Positions 20,074 to 29,707 are shown, counted from the first letter of the stretch. The stretch is DNA of 64,000 nucleotides from Oscillospiraceae bacterium (GCA_015067995.1 SVLJ01000006.1:48969-112968), one strand, 5' to 3'. Notes: generated by a model from the letters alone, not told the origin. Made by a program: numbers and translations.

Positions 20074-21015
20074 TCAGAAAAGATCCGCGGGAAGACGGAT
20101 GTCCTCCTTGGGAACCAGATCCCATGAGAAGGTATCGATGAGGCTTTCCGGCGTACAGGGCTGGCGGCTGGGATTCAGCCCCGCCAGATAAGCCAGTGTA
20201 CCAACAACCTCCTCCGGCTGACAGCGGCGGCGGAGAGCGTCCAAACCGATGTCTCCGTCCCGTTTGGAGAGACGGCGTCCGGATGCATCCAAAAGCAGGG
20301 GAAAATGATAGAATTTGGGCGGTGTCAGGTCCAGAAGACGGTACAGAAGAAGTTGACGCGGCGTGGAGGACAGCAGATCTGCGCCCCGAACCACCTCGGT
20401 GACGCCCATGGCGGCGTCATCCACCACCACAGCCAGTTGATAGGCAAACAGTCCGTCTGAGCGGCGCAGCAGGAAATCGCCGCAGTCCAGCGGCAGGGAT
20501 TCCGTTACAATGCCCATGTGACCGTCCAGAAACGTAATGCTTTCATCCGGAACACGCAGCCGCAGAGCGGGAACGCGGGTCAGGCGTTTCTGTGCCTGAT
20601 CTTCCGGAGTCAGATCGCGGCAGGTGCCGGAATAGACGGTGAGGCCATCCTCCCTGTGAGGTGCGCTGGCGGCGTGAAGCTGTGCCCGGGTGCAGAAGCA
20701 GGGATATACGACACCCAGCTCCGTCAGCCGATCCAGCGCGGATTGATAGAGCTCACTGCGGCGGCTTTGTTCATAGGGCGCACAGGAGCCGCCCCTGCTG
20801 CCGCCTTCGTCCCAGTCCAGTCCCAGCCAAAGAAGATCATCCTCCAACCGGGCGGTATGCTCCGGCTTGCAGCGGACGGTGTCCAGATCCTCAATACGCA
20901 GCAGAATGCGTCCGCCGCTGCTTTTGGCGCTGAGCCAGGCCAGCAGGGCGCACAAAAGATTTCCCAGATGCATCCGGCCACTGGGGGATGGCGCAAAGCG
21001 TCCTATAGTCTCCAT
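20074..21015 (-). CDS. gluQ: Glutamyl-Q tRNA(Asp) synthetase
   Basis: The 313-residue protein is the catalytic half of a glutamyl-tRNA synthetase: FAPSPSGRMHLGN near residue 7 (HIGH-like) and LSKRDGD near residue 243 (KMSKS-like), with a zinc-site pattern CFCTR...Y...C. The anticodon-binding C-terminal domain is absent, which marks GluQ-RS rather than GltX. The enzyme loads glutamate on queuosine-34 of tRNA(Asp). It lies 23 bp downstream of an orphan DctP gene on the same strand, probably co-transcribed with no obvious functional link. Confidence 0.9.
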   Translation of the reverse strand: METIGRFAPSPSGRMHLGNLLCALLAWLSAKSSGGRILLRIEDLDTVRCKPEHTARLEDDLLWLGLDWDEGGSRGGSCAPYEQSRRSELYQSALDRLTELGVVYPCFCTRAQLHAASAPHREDGLTVYSGTCRDLTPEDQAQKRLTRVPALRLRVPDESITFLDGHMGIVTESLPLDCGDFLLRRSDGLFAYQLAVVVDDAAMGVTEVVRGADLLSSTPRQLLLYRLLDLTPPKFYHFPLLLDASGRRLSKRDGDIGLDALRRRCQPEEVVGTLAYLAGLNPSRQPCTPESLIDTFSWDLVPKEDIRLPADLF

Positions 21016-21038
21016 GGCAGAGCCTCCTTGTAGTGCAG

Positions 21039-22037
21039 TCAGTCTGTGAATGCCGCCAGCAGGTCGGCGGAAACCGACTGGGCGAAGGCATCATAGCATG
21101 GCTGAGCCGCAGCGCGGAACTCCGCCGCGGCCTCAGGTGTCAGCGTGGTGACCGTGATTTTGGCTTTCCGCCACTGACTGAGAATCGATTGGGTGGATTC
21201 GGACATAAGATGGCGCTGATGGGCGATGGCTTTTTCGCCGCAGTCATCCACGATTTTCTGCAGGGAGGGAGAAAGCGAGTCATACAGCTCGGCATCCATG
21301 CAGAAGAAAAGTCCGCTGTACAGGCCGGTCCAGTCGGTCACATAGGACTGTACTTCCTGAATGGAGGAACGGTGGGCATCCTCCAGCGGCATTTCCTGTC
21401 CGTCGTGGGTGCCTGTGCGCAGGGCGGTATATACCAGAGGCCAGCTCAATGAGACACAGTCGGCTCCCCAGAGGGAATAGGCCTCCCGGAGAACAGGATA
21501 ATCATCTACCCGCAGCCGCAGATCCCGGAGATCTGCCGGAGATGTGATGGAGCGGATGCTGTTGGTGGGACAGCGAAAGCCGCCGCTGCCGATGCCGAGA
21601 CACTGCTGGCCGTACTCTGCCAAAACTTCGGCCAGTGCGTCGCCCCCCTCTTTGTCCAGTGCATCGGCGGCATCTGATGCCGAAGAGAAGAGGAACGGAA
21701 GCGTCAAAACAGAAAAGCGCGGATCCAGTTGACTCCAGAGCAGGCTGGAGAAAAGAGTGATATCAGCCTTGTCCGGGACGTCGCCCCCTGAGGAAAGCGT
21801 GCTTCCGGAACGGACATTTACCTGCACGGCACCGTTGGTTTCCCGATAGACCAGCTGCGAGAAATACTCGGCGGTCTGGGTGTCTACGGCGTTCTTGCTG
21901 CCGAAGCAGGTTAGCTGCCAGGTTTGGGATTCGAACTCCAGAAAGATGGGGTCATCACTGGAGGTGGGGTCCAGCCCGATGCAGCCGGTGAGAAGAAACA
22001 ACAGGAACAAAATCAATGTCGGCAGGATGCGTTTCAC
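21039..22037 (-). CDS. DctP-family TRAP solute-binding lipoprotein (orphan)
   Basis: The 332-residue protein has a lipoprotein signal (FLLFLLTGC, Cys19), then the DctP fold. The central region contains LRDLRLRVDDYPVLREAYSLWGAD and VYTALRTGTHDGQEMP, matching the substrate-binding arginine area of the family. These proteins capture organic acids for tripartite TRAP transporters, but no DctQ or DctM gene lies in the window. It could serve a distant permease or act as a sensor. AAGGAGG lies 9 nt before the ATG. Confidence 0.82.
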   Translation of the reverse strand: MKRILPTLILFLLFLLTGCIGLDPTSSDDPIFLEFESQTWQLTCFGSKNAVDTQTAEYFSQLVYRETNGAVQVNVRSGSTLSSGGDVPDKADITLFSSLLWSQLDPRFSVLTLPFLFSSASDAADALDKEGGDALAEVLAEYGQQCLGIGSGGFRCPTNSIRSITSPADLRDLRLRVDDYPVLREAYSLWGADCVSLSWPLVYTALRTGTHDGQEMPLEDAHRSSIQEVQSYVTDWTGLYSGLFFCMDAELYDSLSPSLQKIVDDCGEKAIAHQRHLMSESTQSILSQWRKAKITVTTLTPEAAAEFRAAAQPCYDAFAQSVSADLLAAFTD

Positions 22038-22143
22038 AGCAAAGCCCTCCTTTCCCGTGAGGTGATTTCAGTATACGGTGCTTTCTGCGCTTTGACAAGA
22101 AATAAAGTGCGAAGTTTGGCAAAGGCGCTGCATTTTATCAGGA

Positions 22144-22178
22144 AAATGAGGTGGACTCCGGCGGAGTCCACCTCATTT
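22144..22178 (-). terminator. Terminator after the OppA-like gene
   Basis: A perfect 17-bp inverted repeat (AAATGAGGTGGACTCCG and complement) around one base. It lies just downstream of the minus-strand gene ending at 22194. Confidence 0.8.
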
Positions 22179-22193
22179 GATGCGATTTTGGAA

Positions 22194-23924
22194 TCAGGAG
22201 CCGGAAGCCGCGGGCGATTCGGGAAGCAGGATTTGCTGGATGTCGGTAAACCGGAAGGTACCTCGGGCATCCCGCAGGAGGCCGGTAAGATCATCCCGAA
22301 GTGCGTATGCTGTTCCTGCGAAGTACAGGGGCGTCAGGGGAACGTCTTCCAGCAGGAGGCTCTCTGCATCGTGGAGACAGCCGCGGCGCGCGTTGTCATC
22401 ACTGGCGCTGTGGATGACGGCCAGAAGTGTGTCAAAAGCCGTGTTGGAGTAGGAAATCACATTGTTGGGATGGCCTGTGACCCAGTTTTGCAGGAAGCTT
22501 TGGGCATCATTGGCCGGAGCGGTGTATTCCATCAGCGCCAGCATGTATTGCCCTGATGCCAGCGCGGCATCCAGAGAAGAGGGTTCCATAGCCGTCAGCT
22601 GAACTTCCAGATGGAATGCGGCTGCCCAGCAGGCTGCCAGCTGCTGAGCAGCGGCGGCGTACTGCGGAAGAGCTGGATACAGGAGCTCCATGGCGGGGAA
22701 GGGGATGTCTGCATCAAATCCGGCTTCCTCCAGAAGCTGCTGGATGCTGCGAAGATTTGCAGAGAGAACGGAGGGGTCGCAGTTCACCAGATCTCCGCCG
22801 TGCTGGCGGAAGTTGGCTGCGTCTTCGTCGGGGTCCGGTACGCTGGAAGAGACCAGTCCGCCGGCGGGAATGCAGGCTGCGTTTACGGCGGCGCTGACGG
22901 CGGTGCGGTCGATTACCGTGTGCAGAGCCTGCCGTACCAGTGGGTCGGAAAGCACGTCTTGATTGGTGTTAAACAGCAGTAAACAGGTGGTGGGGAGAGC
23001 CAGCGGCTCCCATGCGGGATCCTCTGCCAGAAGCTGCAGCTGAGATTCCGGCAACTCTGCCAGAAAATCTACCATGCCGGACTGATACAGATCCCAGCCA
23101 TCCTCGGGAGTAGAGGCATAGACAATACGGATCGTCTCGGGAATGTCCTCGCTGCCGGAATAACGTTCGTTCCGCACCAGAGTTATGGAGTGGGTACCGC
23201 TCTCGCCTACACAGTACGGACCGTTGGTAACCAGTTTGGTGGGATCAGAGGCCCAGGCATCTGCCGGAGCTGCGGGAACGGGAACAGAGCTGTCTGCGTC
23301 TGTGACCTCTGCAGTCGATTCTACTACTGCCCGGCGGAGGGGGCTGGCGGCAGGCGCGGTACACACATCTGTCAGAAACCATTCGCAGGTGCCGGTGATG
23401 GTGACCACCAGAGTGGAGCTGTTTTTGGCAGATACCTGCAGCTTGGAGACGTCGCCGGTGGCCTGAACCTCATCATAGCCCTTGATCATGGACATGAGCT
23501 GGCTGTTTGGGGAATTGACGGCGGGGTCTGCCAGCCGCTGCCAGGCAAACACAAAATCATCCGCAACAACGGAGGAGCCATCTGACCATTTGGCGTTGCG
23601 AAGGCGGAAGGTGTAGGTCACAGAGCCGTCAATGTGCTTCTCGTCCTCATAGCTTCTGGCCATGGCGAAGACAGGTGTCAGATTGCCGGATTCGTCCTCG
23701 GCCAGCTTCATTAGATTTTCGTAGAGATTGGAGATCACCGTCAGATCCCGGGATTCTGCTGCACAGGCGGGATCCAGAGAATCCGGAGCACTGCCCAGAC
23801 AGACGGAAAGCGTCTCAGGAACCAGCAGGGTTTTTTGAGGCTGGTTTTTTCTGCATCCTGTCAGAGAGCCAAGATTCAGCACTATGATGAGCAGGATGGC
23901 TGCGGCACGTTGGCAACGTTTCAT
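22194..23924 (-). CDS. ABC transporter substrate-binding lipoprotein, peptide/OppA family
   Basis: The 576-residue protein has a lipoprotein signal (LGSLTGC, Cys24) and the family-5 binding fold: SAPDSLDPACAAES near residue 45, YTFRLRNAKWSDGSSV near 110, and KLVTNGPYCVGE near 240. OppA-type proteins bind oligopeptides or nickel chelates outside the membrane. No Opp permease or ATPase genes are nearby, so it is an orphan component here. The ATG at 23924 has GGAAGGAG 9 nt upstream; a start 12 codons earlier lacks one. Confidence 0.88.
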   Translation of the reverse strand: MKRCQRAAAILLIIVLNLGSLTGCRKNQPQKTLLVPETLSVCLGSAPDSLDPACAAESRDLTVISNLYENLMKLAEDESGNLTPVFAMARSYEDEKHIDGSVTYTFRLRNAKWSDGSSVVADDFVFAWQRLADPAVNSPNSQLMSMIKGYDEVQATGDVSKLQVSAKNSSTLVVTITGTCEWFLTDVCTAPAASPLRRAVVESTAEVTDADSSVPVPAAPADAWASDPTKLVTNGPYCVGESGTHSITLVRNERYSGSEDIPETIRIVYASTPEDGWDLYQSGMVDFLAELPESQLQLLAEDPAWEPLALPTTCLLLFNTNQDVLSDPLVRQALHTVIDRTAVSAAVNAACIPAGGLVSSSVPDPDEDAANFRQHGGDLVNCDPSVLSANLRSIQQLLEEAGFDADIPFPAMELLYPALPQYAAAAQQLAACWAAAFHLEVQLTAMEPSSLDAALASGQYMLALMEYTAPANDAQSFLQNWVTGHPNNVISYSNTAFDTLLAVIHSASDDNARRGCLHDAESLLLEDVPLTPLYFAGTAYALRDDLTGLLRDARGTFRFTDIQQILLPESPAASGS

Positions 23925-24031
23925 GACAAAAGCTCCTTCCCGTTTGCGGGAGAAATACACGAAAAATAGAATAATATATCATTATAGGAAAAAAACGGAA
24001 GGATGTAAAGGGAAACCGGAGAAAAAACGAC

Positions 24032-24058
24032 AAAAGCCGCGCCTGCGGCGCGACTTTT
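24032..24058 (-). terminator. Terminator after the DEAD-box gene
   Basis: GC-rich hairpin (GTCGCGCC/GGCGCGGC with one mismatch) bounded by AAAA and TTTT. Confidence 0.75.
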
Positions 24059-24072
24059 GCAGAGGTTCTGTA

Positions 24073-25227
24073 TCAAATGACTTCCAGATGGCCGTCCTCG
24101 CCGAAGCGGACGGGGACGATATTGTTGCGGGTGTTCTTGGCAATGTCATCAATGCGCAGCTTGGATGGGTAGTCGGCGATGAAGCTCACGGCAACGCCCT
24201 GACGCTTGGCGCGGCCGGTACGGCCGATGCGGTGGATATAGTCCTGATTTTCGTCGGGGACGTCGCAGTTGAATACGATATCCACGTCGTCCACGTCGAT
24301 GCCGCGGGCGGCAACATCCGTGGAAACAAAGACCCGCAACTTGCCCTGTCGGAACAGATCCATCACCTGCTCGCGCTTTTTCTGGGGGATGTCGCCGTGA
24401 ATGCACTGAGCATCAATGCCGCGCATCTGCAGGAACTTGGTAATGCGCTCCGTAGCTCCCTTGGTGTTGCAGAAAGCCATGCAGCGGTCAAAACCGGTTT
24501 CGTTGAGAATTTTCTCAATGGCACCTGCCTGCCCGTCGCGGGTGACATCCATGCGGAACTGCTTAATGTCCGGCTTGTTCTGTTCGTCCTCCCGGACGGT
24601 GATCTCCTCGGCATCCCGCTGGTAGACCCATGCAATGTCCATGACCTCCCGGGAGATGGTGGCGGAGAACAGGCCCAGATTTCTGCGCTTGTTCATCCGG
24701 TCCAGCAGACGGGTGACGTCATGGATGAAGCCCATATCCAGCATCCGGTCGGCCTCGTCCAGCACCACGGTCTGGGCGGTGTCCACCCGGACGGTGCGGC
24801 GCTTCATATGGTCGGCCAGACGGCCGGGGGTGGCTATCACGATCTGTGGACGTTTCTTCAGCGTCTCGATTTGGCGATTGATGGGCTGGCCGCCGTACAG
24901 ACACACGGAACGGACACCGGGCTTATACATGGCGATATCCCGCAGCTCATCGGTGATCTGAATGGCCAGCTCCCGGGTGGGAGCCAGAATGACAGCCTGC
25001 ACGCTTTCGTCCTCCGGGTCGATGTGCTCCACAATGGGGATGCCGTAGGCAAAGGTCTTGCCGGTGCCGGTGGGCGCCTTGGCAATCACGTCCTGCCACT
25101 TCATCATGGGCGGGATACAGCCGGCCTGTACAGGCGTGGAAAGCGTAATATTCCGTGCGCTGATGGCACGCATAATCTCCGGGGAAAGCCCCAGCGTATC
25201 AAAACGCACGCCTTCTGTGATTTCCAT
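24073..25227 (-). CDS. DEAD-box ATP-dependent RNA helicase
   Basis: The 384-residue protein is a minimal DEAD-box helicase, with Q-motif (TPVQAGCIPPMM), motif I APTGTGKT, Ia PTRELAIQ, II VLDEADRML, III SAT, IV-V and VI HRIGRTGRA. It has almost no C-terminal extension, unlike CshA or DbpA, so it probably needs a partner for RNA specificity. It would unwind RNA in ribosome assembly or decay. The ATG at 25227 has an AGGA site; a longer start at 25311 adds an unconserved leader. Confidence 0.93.
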   Translation of the reverse strand: MEITEGVRFDTLGLSPEIMRAISARNITLSTPVQAGCIPPMMKWQDVIAKAPTGTGKTFAYGIPIVEHIDPEDESVQAVILAPTRELAIQITDELRDIAMYKPGVRSVCLYGGQPINRQIETLKKRPQIVIATPGRLADHMKRRTVRVDTAQTVVLDEADRMLDMGFIHDVTRLLDRMNKRRNLGLFSATISREVMDIAWVYQRDAEEITVREDEQNKPDIKQFRMDVTRDGQAGAIEKILNETGFDRCMAFCNTKGATERITKFLQMRGIDAQCIHGDIPQKKREQVMDLFRQGKLRVFVSTDVAARGIDVDDVDIVFNCDVPDENQDYIHRIGRTGRAKRQGVAVSFIADYPSKLRIDDIAKNTRNNIVPVRFGEDGHLEVI

Positions 25228-25478
25228 ATTGTTTCCTCGTTTTCTATCAGTATGACTGCCGCGGACGGTGCCGCGGAAATTACAAAAAAGGTGACGGACA
25301 TCCTCCGCCACGCTATACTATACAGGCGAATGTACAGAAAAGCAAGGAAAATCCCGGATTTCTGCAGAAAAACGAACAACAGAACGGAGAAGTCGGGAGG
25401 AAGGGACAGAACAGGCGTAGAATCGACTTTCCGCGGCTGTGCAAATTTTGACGAAATACTGTGGAGTCTCCGGTTTGT

Positions 25479-25490
25479 TTGTGGTATAAT
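25479..25490 (+). promoter_or_regulatory. Extended -10 promoter of the nucleoside hydrolase gene
   Basis: TGGTATAAT (25482-25490) is an extended -10 located about 35 bp before the start codon. No good -35 was seen, which extended -10 promoters do not need. Confidence 0.5.
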
Positions 25491-25525
25491 GATTCCAGAT
25501 GAATTCCATACAAAGGAGAATTGCC

Positions 25526-26521
25526 ATGGAACGAGAAAAAATCATTTTAGATGTTGATACCGGTTCCGATGACGCCGTTGCCATTATCTGCGCCGCCCTT
25601 TCCAGCAAGATTGAGCTGCACTCTATCTGTACGGTATGGGGCAATCGGCCCTTACATCAAACCACCGACAACACGCTGCGCGTGGTTGATCTGCTGGGCC
25701 TTGGGGATACGGTCAAGGTCTATCCCGGCTGCGAGACTGCTATGGTAGCCACCCTGCTGGCAAAGCGGCATGCCGGTTACGGCGGACAGCGCAAGAGCGT
25801 GAACGGCGGCAAAGAGGTGAGTATGCATCAGGAGACCATTGATGAGCTTCCTGCACCCCATACGCTGCCTCAGGACAAGCGCGCCGTAATGCACTATATT
25901 GACACCATCATGAACGGAGAAGACGGCGAGTTTACACTGGTGCCTGTCGGTCCGCTGACCAATATTGCAATGGCGCTGCGTGTGGAGCCTCGCATTGCCG
26001 GGAAAATCAAACAGATCGTTTTGATGGGCGGCGGCTGCAGAAGAACTAACTCCACGCCCGCTGCGGAGTTTAACATCTGGGCGGATCCCGAGGCGGCGCA
26101 GATCGTATTTACCTGCGGCGCGAAGATCACGGTCGTTCCTCTGGACGCAACCCACAACGCCTGCATCAACAGCGACGAGGTGGAGGCACTGTACAAAATG
26201 GGCACGCCCGTATCCAATTTCGTTGCTGACATGATCAAGCATCGCATTGCCGCTTACAGCTATCTGCAGCCCATGAAGAGACTGGACAGCGCGCCGGTCC
26301 ACGATGCGCTGGCTGTCTGCTGTCTGATCAGGCCGGATGTGCTGGAGCAGGTGGAACTGGTGAGATGCGACGTCGATATTTCCGGCGGCATCGCCGACGG
26401 TCAAACCATCGTGGATCCACGTGCATACACGGATCTGCCTCCCAATGTGCACTTTGCATTCTTTGCCAATCGCGACAAATTCTCCAGCCTGCTGTTTGAG
26501 ATCCTGCGTGGCGAAAACTGA
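25526..26521 (+). CDS. Nucleoside hydrolase, IUNH family
   Basis: The 331-residue protein begins IILDVDTGSDDAVAI, the aspartate cluster that binds calcium and ribose in inosine/uridine-preferring nucleoside hydrolases. VPVGPLTNIAMAL and LMGGGC follow, and a late HDALAVCCLI carries the final metal-ligand aspartate. It cleaves ribonucleosides to base and ribose for salvage. The ATG at 25526 has AAAGGAG 8 nt upstream. It stands alone and is closed by the hairpin at 26527. Which nucleoside it prefers cannot be told. Confidence 0.92.
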   Translation: MEREKIILDVDTGSDDAVAIICAALSSKIELHSICTVWGNRPLHQTTDNTLRVVDLLGLGDTVKVYPGCETAMVATLLAKRHAGYGGQRKSVNGGKEVSMHQETIDELPAPHTLPQDKRAVMHYIDTIMNGEDGEFTLVPVGPLTNIAMALRVEPRIAGKIKQIVLMGGGCRRTNSTPAAEFNIWADPEAAQIVFTCGAKITVVPLDATHNACINSDEVEALYKMGTPVSNFVADMIKHRIAAYSYLQPMKRLDSAPVHDALAVCCLIRPDVLEQVELVRCDVDISGGIADGQTIVDPRAYTDLPPNVHFAFFANRDKFSSLLFEILRGEN

Positions 26522-26526
26522 GTTAA

Positions 26527-26564
26527 AAAACGAGTAGTCACCCATCCGGGTGGCTACTCGTTTT
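26527..26564. terminator. Bidirectional terminator between nucleoside hydrolase and pta
   Basis: AAAACGAGTAG-CACCC pairs with GGGTG-CTACTCGTTTT around ATCC. It suits both convergent genes. Confidence 0.85.
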
Positions 26565-26598
26565 CCTGTTATTTTACAGTGAATCCCAAAGGGCAGAA

Positions 26599-27576
26599 TT
26601 ACTCGCACAGACCGGCGGTGATGATGGCCATGGAATAGACTTCCTGGGCATTGCAGCCGCGGCTCAGGTCGTTGATGGGAGCGTTCAGACCCAGCAGGAT
26701 GGGGCCGTAGGCATCGAAGCCGCCCAGACGCTGAGCGATCTTGTAGCCGATGTTGCCGGCGTTGATGTCGGGGAAGATGAAGGTGTTGGCATAGCCTGCC
26801 ACCTTGGAGCCGGGGAACTTCAGCTGGCCGACGGTGGGAGAAACGGCAGCGTCAAACTGCATCTCGCCGTCCACAGCGATCTCAGGCATGGCCTCCTTGG
26901 CCTTGGCACAGGCGTTGCGCATCTTGTCCACGTCCTCGCCCTTGCCGGAGCCCTTGGTGGAGTAGCTCAGGAAGGCAACCTTGGGCTCCACGCCGAAGGT
27001 CTGAGCGCACTTGGCGGTCTCCACGGCGATCTCCACCAGCTCGTCCTCGTTGGGCTTGATGTTGATGGCACAGTCGCCCATGGCCAGAACCTCGTTGCCG
27101 CCGTTGGCAGCGGGACGAACCATAATGAAGCAGGAAGAAACGATCTTGTTGCCGGGCTTGGTCTTCACGATCTGCAGAGCGGGACGGACGGTATCTGCGG
27201 TGGAATAGGTTGCGCCGCCCAGCAGAGCGTCAGCATAGCCCATCTTCACCAGCATGGTGCCGAAATAGTTGCCCTTCTTCAGTGCGGCGGCACACTCCTC
27301 GGCGCTCATCTTGCCCTTGCGCAGCTCCACCATCTTGTCCACCATCTTGCCGAAATCGGCGAAGGTCTCGGGATCGATGATCTCGGCGCCGTCGATCTTG
27401 AAGCCGCCCTTTTCGGCAGCGGCCTTCACCTCTTCCACATTGCCCACCAGAACGGGGGTCAGGAAGTCGTCAGCCAGCAAGCGGGCGGATGCCTCCAGAA
27501 TACGGGCGTCGGTGCCCTCGGTGAACACGATCTTGCGGGGATGGGCCTTCAGTTTTTCAATCAGTACACCAAACAT
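26599..27576 (-). CDS. pta: Phosphate acetyltransferase
   Basis: The 325-residue protein is a short-form phosphotransacetylase: KIVFTEGTDARILEA near residue 15, LLGGATYSTADTVRPALQ near 135, and KFPGSKVAGYANTFIFPDINAGN near 250. It makes acetyl phosphate from acetyl-CoA, normally coupled to acetate kinase for ATP. No ackA is adjacent. It uses the acetyl-CoA produced by the two PFORs in this window. Codon use is strongly biased, as in highly expressed genes. Confidence 0.95.
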   Translation of the reverse strand: MFGVLIEKLKAHPRKIVFTEGTDARILEASARLLADDFLTPVLVGNVEEVKAAAEKGGFKIDGAEIIDPETFADFGKMVDKMVELRKGKMSAEECAAALKKGNYFGTMLVKMGYADALLGGATYSTADTVRPALQIVKTKPGNKIVSSCFIMVRPAANGGNEVLAMGDCAINIKPNEDELVEIAVETAKCAQTFGVEPKVAFLSYSTKGSGKGEDVDKMRNACAKAKEAMPEIAVDGEMQFDAAVSPTVGQLKFPGSKVAGYANTFIFPDINAGNIGYKIAQRLGGFDAYGPILLGLNAPINDLSRGCNAQEVYSMAIITAGLCE

Positions 27577-27828
27577 ATCTGTTTCCTCCGAAAAATGAAA
27601 ATTTTTTCAGGTGTCCATACTGCGTTTATTATACGCCCGAGGGACGATCTGTTCAACACAAATCGCAAAAATACGCAACAAATAATGGAAAAATCGCAAT
27701 TCCGGGAAGCTATGTCTGCCGGAGAAGGAAAAGTTACACCAGATGTTGTGGTTGCGGATCATCGCAAAAATGTTCGCAGAGATGGCATTCTTCGAGGGGT
27801 TTCCCGGGGGAACCGACACAAAAAAGTC

Positions 27829-27884
27829 TTGACTATACAGATAAAAAAAGGTATGATACAAACGGTAACAAATTGTTACCGTTT
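27829..27884 (+). promoter_or_regulatory. Strong promoter with palindrome over the start site, LysM/M23 gene
   Basis: TTGACT (27829) and TATGAT (27852) are 17 bp apart, close to the housekeeping consensus. From 27860 a perfect inverted repeat with 12-bp arms (AAACGGTAACAA, one centre base, TTGTTACCGTTT) spans the expected transcription start. It may be a repressor operator or a 5' mRNA hairpin. The remaining upstream sequence to 27577 holds no gene. Confidence 0.65.
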
Positions 27885-27914
27885 ATTTTCGAAATCCAAG
27901 CAAAGGAGCGGTCT

Positions 27915-29687
27915 ATGAACGACACGCTGAAAAAGCAGCAGGATGCTGTTCCTACCGATGCGGCAAAGCCCGGCAGCAGCAAGCGCACGCTGCTGCAAAA
28001 CATAGAAAGATCCGAGACACAGCGCCGTCTCCGCCAGAAGCGGCTGGAGTGGGGCTGTGAGGAGGAGCTGGTGGATGCGACTGCGTGGGATGCTTACCGT
28101 GAGCCTGCGGGTAAGCTGAACGTGTGGCAGAAGCTGTTCAGCAAGGCGGCCCGCATCAGCCGCCGCTGGAAGCATGTCCGCCATGAGCAGCAGACCAACC
28201 ATTTCCCCGAGTCCAACCGTCTGCCTCTGCAGATCCTGTTTTTGCTGGGCGGTGTGCTCCATATGTGGAGCAGTCTGCTGCATGAGAGAGCGCTGAAGCG
28301 CCGCCGCAAAAGTCTGGCCAGATTCTCCGGCCTGCGCAACTGGCTGGAAAACCGTCGTGTCCATCCCGTGGTCTTCCTGGGCACCAGTGGCCTGGCGGTT
28401 GCTGCAGTGGTGGCTGTCTCTCTGTATACGGTGGGCGTCACGGTCACGTATAATGGCCGGGTCGTGGGCAATGTGTCCTCTGAGTCTGTGGCTGCCGCTG
28501 CGCTGGAAAATGTGCAGAGCATTGCCAGCGAAGCACTGGACGGACAGTATACCATCAGCGACAGTCTGGTGCAGTACACCAGCAATATCATGCTCCGCAA
28601 GGATGTGGAGGATGAGAGCGCTCTGAAGGAAGAACTGACGGAGAGCATCGATCAGATCACCCATGGCTATTCCCTGTATGTGGGCGGCGAGTTTATCGGT
28701 GCTACGCCGTATGAGGGCGCTCTGGAGGAACTGATCCAGCAGCTGATCAATGCTGCCAGTACGGAAAATACCGTGTCCTGCACCTTTGAGCAGGACATCG
28801 ATATCGTGGAAGGCTATGTGGCAACAGAGAAGATCATGAATCTGGGTCACATTGCAGAGGTGCTGTACAGCACCAAGATGGAGGAAGTCACCTATACCGT
28901 GCAGAAGGGCGATACCTGGTCTGAGATCGCGCAGGCACATGGCATGACTTCCAATGAACTGCTGGCGCTGAACCCTGGCTATGATATCAGCAAGCTGGCC
29001 ATCGGTGAAGTTCTGGTGATGTCCGCTGCCGTACCTTACCTGACCATTACCGTCACGGAGCAGGAGCGCTATGTGGAGGATATCCCTTACGACATTGCGT
29101 ATACCGACACGCCTGACCTCTATATCGGCGACTTCAAGGTGATCTCCGCAGGCAGCTACGGTGTGGCGGATGTGGTGGCCAACGTCACCTATGTCAACGG
29201 CGAAGAGACGGAGCGTACGGTACTGTCCTCCGTGGTGCTGAAGGAGTCTGTGGCTGAGCAGCAGCTGCGCGGTACTACCAAGCGGCCTACCTGGCACGCC
29301 ACCGGTTCTTTCCGCTGGCCTGCTTCCGGCAGAGTTACCTCCAAGTTCGGTCCCAGAAAGTCGCCCGGCGGTATCGGTTCCACCAACCACAAGGGCATCG
29401 ACATCGGCAACAAGAAGGGTACGCCTATCTATGCTGCTGACGGCGGTAAGGTCATTTATTCCGGCTGGATGAGTGGCTTTGGCTATCTGGTGAAGATCGA
29501 TCATCAGAACGGCTATGTCACCTATTACGGCCACTGCTCCAAGCTGCTGGTGAAGGTGGGCGACAAGGTGCCCAAGGGCACCAAGATCGCGGAGATCGGT
29601 TCTACCGGCACTGCCACCGGCAACTGCCTGCACTTTGAGGTGCGGTACAAAAATGTTGCCAAGAATCCCCTGAATTACCTGCCCTGA
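27915..29687 (+). CDS. Membrane-anchored LysM and M23-peptidase cell-wall protein
   Basis: The 590-residue protein has a long basic cytoplasmic N-terminus (about 150 residues), one membrane helix (VVFLGTSGLAVAAVVAVSLY), a region of unknown fold, a LysM module (YTVQKGDTWSEIAQAHG) near residue 330, a G5-like segment, and a C-terminal M23 domain. NHKGIDIGNKKGTPIYAADG and GNCLHFEVR contain the zinc-ligand histidine patterns (H-x3-D and HxE-type). It probably cuts peptidoglycan peptides or regulates another hydrolase, as in sporulation or division. ATG 27915 has AAAGGAG upstream. Confidence 0.9.
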   Translation: MNDTLKKQQDAVPTDAAKPGSSKRTLLQNIERSETQRRLRQKRLEWGCEEELVDATAWDAYREPAGKLNVWQKLFSKAARISRRWKHVRHEQQTNHFPESNRLPLQILFLLGGVLHMWSSLLHERALKRRRKSLARFSGLRNWLENRRVHPVVFLGTSGLAVAAVVAVSLYTVGVTVTYNGRVVGNVSSESVAAAALENVQSIASEALDGQYTISDSLVQYTSNIMLRKDVEDESALKEELTESIDQITHGYSLYVGGEFIGATPYEGALEELIQQLINAASTENTVSCTFEQDIDIVEGYVATEKIMNLGHIAEVLYSTKMEEVTYTVQKGDTWSEIAQAHGMTSNELLALNPGYDISKLAIGEVLVMSAAVPYLTITVTEQERYVEDIPYDIAYTDTPDLYIGDFKVISAGSYGVADVVANVTYVNGEETERTVLSSVVLKESVAEQQLRGTTKRPTWHATGSFRWPASGRVTSKFGPRKSPGGIGSTNHKGIDIGNKKGTPIYAADGGKVIYSGWMSGFGYLVKIDHQNGYVTYYGHCSKLLVKVGDKVPKGTKIAEIGSTGTATGNCLHFEVRYKNVAKNPLNYLP

Positions 29688-29707
29688 CAACAGATTTTCA
29701 GAGAATG

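Noticed and set aside
27876..29690. A 604-codon minus-strand frame opposite the LysM/M23 gene
   Set aside because: No start signal or domain; the plus strand has promoter, ribosome site and recognisable domains.
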